From Membranipora membranacea (Eukaryota; Bryozoa; Gymnolaemata; Cheilostomatida; Membraniporidae), in NCBI GenBank assembly GCA_914767715.1, contig OU612075.1, positions 9,982,001-10,046,000 on the forward strand: DNA of 64,000 bases, read 5' to 3'. Numbering within the stretch: the first letter of the stretch is position 1; the number at the start of each line of letters is the position of its first letter. The notes under the pieces were generated by a model. That model was not told where the DNA came from and made no database searches. It saw only the letters and a program-made list of their open reading frames with translations. Of this stretch, positions 60,086 through 64,000 are shown piece after piece. The position numbers and the translations under genes are program-made.

Positions 60086-62095
60086 TAAATTTTGCCAGGA
60101 CGGCCAGGAATAATTCTGATTCATAGAGACAGGGCAGGTCGATAAACTCCTATACTAATAACAAAAAAAAAGTCAAGACACACCTCACACAAGATTGCCT
60201 CGTTCAGTCAGTAACTTGCTCCTTCTGCTCAAATACTGACCACAAAACAGTTTTATTGTCTTGAACAGCAACCATATCGGCATTTTCAATTTGTTTAAAT
60301 CCGATACTATGGACATAAAATGAGATAAGATTTTATTGAGACTCTTGCAGAAACCATGGGGTTTATAATTATTAACATTATTAGGAATGTTTCGTAATTG
60401 GTAATTTTTGATTGCATTTCCTCCGTGGCATGTATTTTTTGCTGCAGGGAAGGAGGGAAGCATCATTTATTATTATTTCCCCCACTTTACTTGTCTTAGG
60501 TAAGCTTTATCTGACCCCCTCGACTCTTGCCCCGCCCGACTTCAAACTGTTTTGGGATGGACATTTTTATTTGTGAATATTGTTGTGTATTCAACTTACA
60601 TGTATTGTTGTATGGGTACTCCTAGCTCCCTAGTTTTGTATGTATCTTAGTCAGTCTCTCCCTTGGGCTTCTCCTCTTTTAGTCCACGTTTATTCTAATA
60701 CCCTCCCCTCTCGCGCATCCGGATATAGTCCGAGTCTGCGTCCTTTGCTAATCTCTTTCACCTGCTGTCTAGATCCCTTGTGCTAATATCCGGTTCCACC
60801 ACAAATATTTCTTTCGATGCAAGAAAAAATTTAAAAGACCAGTTAATTAAGGTAATTAGCATTTATTATGAAATGTCTTCATTATAACCAATAATTTTGG
60901 TACAAACATAGCTATAGCAGCCAGCTATTTCTGTGCTGTTTGCGCTTTCCTATTGTTCCAAGTTATATAGCTATGACTATGACTCATTTGTTTGAACCAT
61001 CAGCCAGCATTATTACACGCGGCAGTTCAGCAAGAGGAAGGTATATCTCTGGCCGCCAGTAAATCTATTAATGTGTATCATGTTTTCAACTCGCTCCAAG
61101 AAATGTTATAGAACCCTACACCATGTAAGTCTAATTTTTTAAATGAATAAGTTTATTCTGATGCATTCCTAATATGTAGCAAACTGTTTGTGGAGATTTC
61201 TATCCATTGCTATGGCTGTAACTTATGTTTGAGCGCATATTATTATGTCATGTGTTCCATATTCATTATTAGGATTTATCATACAAACAAACGTTATATA
61301 AGACTATATATACCCTTTTAGCGGTGTTAATTATTAGCTTGGAGGAGTTATGTTCTCAACAACAGCTGGTTAATTCGACTTCCTCTCCTATCAATAATTG
61401 TAAGAGCTTAAATTCATTTAGTCTTTCGTGTACTTTGTTTATTGTTTTTTTTTGTCTTGTTTGTAATTCTATGACGATTTAATTTTATGTTCAGCTTCAT
61501 TGCATACCACATGTTAAATCGTTTCGTCTTGTCCTGTTTCATCGGTACATTGTGCATTGTCAGTATTTTTTATAGGTTACGTCTTCTAAATAAAATAATT
61601 ACCCACAAGTCAGTTGGCAGTTAGTACGGACGTCATATACCAGCACACAAACTATGCGTGTATATACCAGCAGTACCATTATTTTGCTCTTTGAGAATTT
61701 AATCTAACATCTGATAGCGCAGTACAAACACAGACATATCATAATATCGGCCCATTCCAAGCCAAAAAGTAGAAGGTGCAAAAAATAATAGGACAGGAAA
61801 AGAACCACACTTGACAGGACAAAAACTAGGCTAACAGATGATTGCATAATACTCAAAAACAAAATTTGAGGCTTGGGTGAGACTACATGTTTTACCGGAT
61901 ACAATTGTGTGATGATTCAACGAATATTCCTCATTGCTAACTGTAACATTTTCTAATCTTCATGCATCCTAAAATTAGTTTCATACTAACATTTAGTTAG
62001 ATTGTTAGTTTAAACAAGCAGTCAATCTATTCAAAGCACTGCACAGTTACCCCCAGGAAAATTCATCTTCATGTAACCACACAATTCATCCTTAC
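60086..62095. other. Gene-free stretch
   Basis: Low-complexity, T-rich plus strand with C-rich patches (60530-60780). Frames of up to 93 codons have no motif, start context or splice structure that would support coding. Confidence 0.35.
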
Positions 62096-62097
62096 GT

Positions 62098-62425
62098 TTT
62101 TTTTTTCTATACACTAGGTCTTATTTGACCGCCCTATTTAACGGGCCCCCTTAACCTCGGGTGGCTTGTGTGGGGTAGTACCCTATACCCTTGCCCGCCG
62201 TTGCCGGCTACTCTTTTTTCGAAGAGGCAGAGGGGGATCTTTAAACTGCATGCAAGCACACAGTAGACCTCCTGTATTTATGGTCCTGATCCGAACAGAC
62301 CTGGCTAGGATGAATGGCTTGCCAGTACCAAATCAGAAATGACAGCCGGCGCCGGGAATCGAACCTGGATCATAAGATCACAAGTCCATACCCTTAACCG
62401 TAAGACCACTCCTGACTCCTATTAT
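62098..62425 (-). mobile_element. tRNA-derived SINE, about 325 bp
   Basis: On the minus strand the head at 62340-62420 has an A-box-like TGGTCTTACGGTTAAGG and a perfect B box GGTTCGATTCC inside AGGTTCGATTCCCGGCGCC. A GC-rich body follows (GTAGCCGGCAACGGCGGGC, then CCCGAGGTTAAGGGGGCCCG) and the unit ends in an A run (T run on the plus strand at 62098-62107). Well preserved. No target duplication that I can see. Pol III transcription is inferred from the boxes. Confidence 0.75.
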
Positions 62426-62571
62426 TAGTATTTATATGATTATATCATTGTTATTAGTAAGCGATCTGGGTTATAACAACTGGACATTAAATCACTGCTG
62501 CCTTTGTGATCCACTTTGATGACCGAATTTATTTATGATGCACCACAGGTGATTTTTAACCCATACCATCA

Positions 62572-62645
62572 TAGACACATCATAGATCATCTTAGACACA
62601 CCATAGACACACCATAGACACATCATAGATCATCTTAGACACACT
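62572..62645. repeat. Short tandem repeat (CATAGACACA units)
   Basis: ATCATAGACACATCATAGAT / CATCTTAGACACACCATAGAC words repeat several times over about 75 bp. Simple minisatellite. Confidence 0.7.
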
Positions 62646-63040
62646 AACTAACAGACATCCAAATTTTATTACAACAAATATTATAACTCTCTCCGGAATG
62701 GCGTAATAGGTAAGTTCATATTACCTTTTAGTCTATTCATTACAATTTTTATATACAAATTTTCTGTGCCTTCATAGTACACTGTATTGTAGTTCATGAC
62801 CATATAACATTTTACACTCAACAGCACATTTTGCCGTACATTAATAATGAATATATTAATTTTAGTTTCACGTTGGTGAATTAGAGAGAAAAAATAAACA
62901 CATTATATCAACACTATCAGTGAAACCCTCTATATACCCAGAGAGAAGTTACACTAACTGAGACTGCAAGTGAAGACTAAACAATACCATATAGATTAGA
63001 TTTAGATTTATTAGGTATTTTTGTCAAAGAAAAAATACAA

Positions 63041-63850
63041 TTATTCATGGAATGCTCTGTTGTTTAAAACTTTTATACTAGTTGGTACAAAACTCTGTAA
63101 AAATCTGCTCGTACGTATCTTAGGCATTATGTAGTTACTCCTTGGACAACTATAACAATGATTTAAAATGTGATCATTGAACTCAATAAAATTGGTGGCT
63201 AGTTTATAAATGCGTTGGGCCACAAAATCGTCCATGTTAATAGCAAATCTGTTCCGATTAAAAAGCTTTAACAGTCTAGCACGGTCATTAGCATTAGATG
63301 AAAAATACCAAAGCTCGATATTGTATGCTAAAATCGGAAAAATTAGAGTTTTGATAAAATGCTCCTGCTGTAAGATGCTGGGCTTGAAGTGTTTAAACTT
63401 TGAAAAAGCAAAAAATCTAGAGCGTAGCTTACTGTTGATATAAGTACAGTGTTCATGCCATTTGAGACTGTTGCTAAAAATAACACCAAGGTATTTAAAA
63501 TGCTCCACTTTCTCAATTGGACTGCCATTGATAAATAAATAACCATAAATAGCATGCGTTCTACTGAAGCTCAGGACCATCTCTTTAGTCTTCTTGGCAT
63601 TAATTAAAAGATTGACAGATTTGCATTTCTCTAAAACTTCCTCAATGGCATCACAATAAAAGGATGCATCAGTTTTAAAATCTAAAAGCCCTATGATTGC
63701 AATGTCATCAGCGTATTTTATAATCTTGATACTCTCATGCTCTGTTTGAATAAAATCGGTGTATATAGAAAATAAAATTGGTGAAAGCACACAACCCTGA
63801 GGGCATCCAATATCACAGAGTAAGGATATATACAGCTGAGATAAATAGGC
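63041..63850 (-). mobile_element. 5'-truncated LINE: reverse transcriptase C-terminal part
   Basis: The minus-strand frame is open from a TGA at 63851-63853 to the stop at 63041. It starts within the reverse transcriptase: GCPQGCVLSPILFSIYTD (finger-palm motif), then IKYADDIAIIG with the catalytic YADD box, NAKKTKEMVLSF, and FKYLGVIFSNSLKW, the conserved LG motif of non-LTR reverse transcriptases. A thumb-like and C-terminal region follows. Endonuclease and the first RT motifs are missing. The 3' end just beyond the stop shows AATAAATCTAAATCTAATC, a short repeat tail of CR1/L2/RTE-like style. The motif region is intact but the copy is 5' truncated, so it is inactive on its own. Confidence 0.85.
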
Positions 63851-64000
63851 TCAGGTCAGTTGCAGGTCTTCATTTGAAGCTCACCAATGCCAATAGCTGG
63901 TGCTGGTTAGATGTGAAGAGAGGGGGTTGAAAAGTATAAAATAAAGCTTATTTTGGTAAAATCAGCTCGATACGCGGTAGTTATAAAAAGTGTGTTTTCA

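Noticed and set aside
62340-62425. A genuine tRNA gene
   Set aside because: Strong B box, but no pairing acceptor ends, and the sequence runs on into a SINE body and A tail.

Overview
This is an AT-rich animal nuclear window with spliced genes, GT-AG introns of about 200-1100 bp, AATAAA-type 3' ends and many short non-autonomous repeats. The gene set (Timeless family, condensin SMC4, a PLPP4/5-type lipid phosphatase) is metazoan. The compact intron-rich layout and dense fold-back elements suggest an early-branching invertebrate such as a sponge, but I cannot fix the species from sequence alone.

Layout from left to right: (1) 311-7770, minus strand: 13 coding exons of a Timeless-family gene whose 3' part runs off the left edge; a 5' UTR exon and a CCAAT-rich promoter lie up to about 8.8 kb. 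(2) 12153-17173, plus strand: a three-exon gene for a 700-residue protein I do not recognise. Its first intron holds a complete LTR element in miniature (410-bp LTRs, TG...CA ends, 4-bp target duplication). (3) 19087-25653, minus strand: nine exons for a 523-residue protein with two ubiquitin-like folds followed by a von Willebrand A domain; its introns hold a nested 1.3-kb fold-back element and a LINE 3' remnant. (4) 27120-30669, plus strand: a five-coding-exon PAP2 phosphatase of the PLPP4/5 type. (5) 33240-47890, plus strand: a complete 24-coding-exon SMC4 (1268 residues), with a near-perfect 0.87-kb inverted repeat just upstream and several SINE/MITE insertions in its introns. (6) 48-64 kb: no convincing intact gene. 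It holds a minus-strand ORF split by one in-frame TGA, a 285-bp tandem duplication, an array of four diverged exon-like cassettes with splice signals, a TIR element, a 16-copy 44-bp minisatellite, a tRNA-derived SINE and a 5'-truncated LINE reverse transcriptase at the right edge.

Timeless, SMC4 and the lipid phosphatase are housekeeping functions (replication fork/clock, chromosome condensation, lipid signalling) and are not an operon-like system. Timeless with the unknown gene, and the UBL-vWA gene with the phosphatase, are head-to-head pairs. CCAAT-box clusters lie between each pair. Exon models were made by hand; every junction listed keeps reading frame and uses GT/AG, but no transcript data were available.
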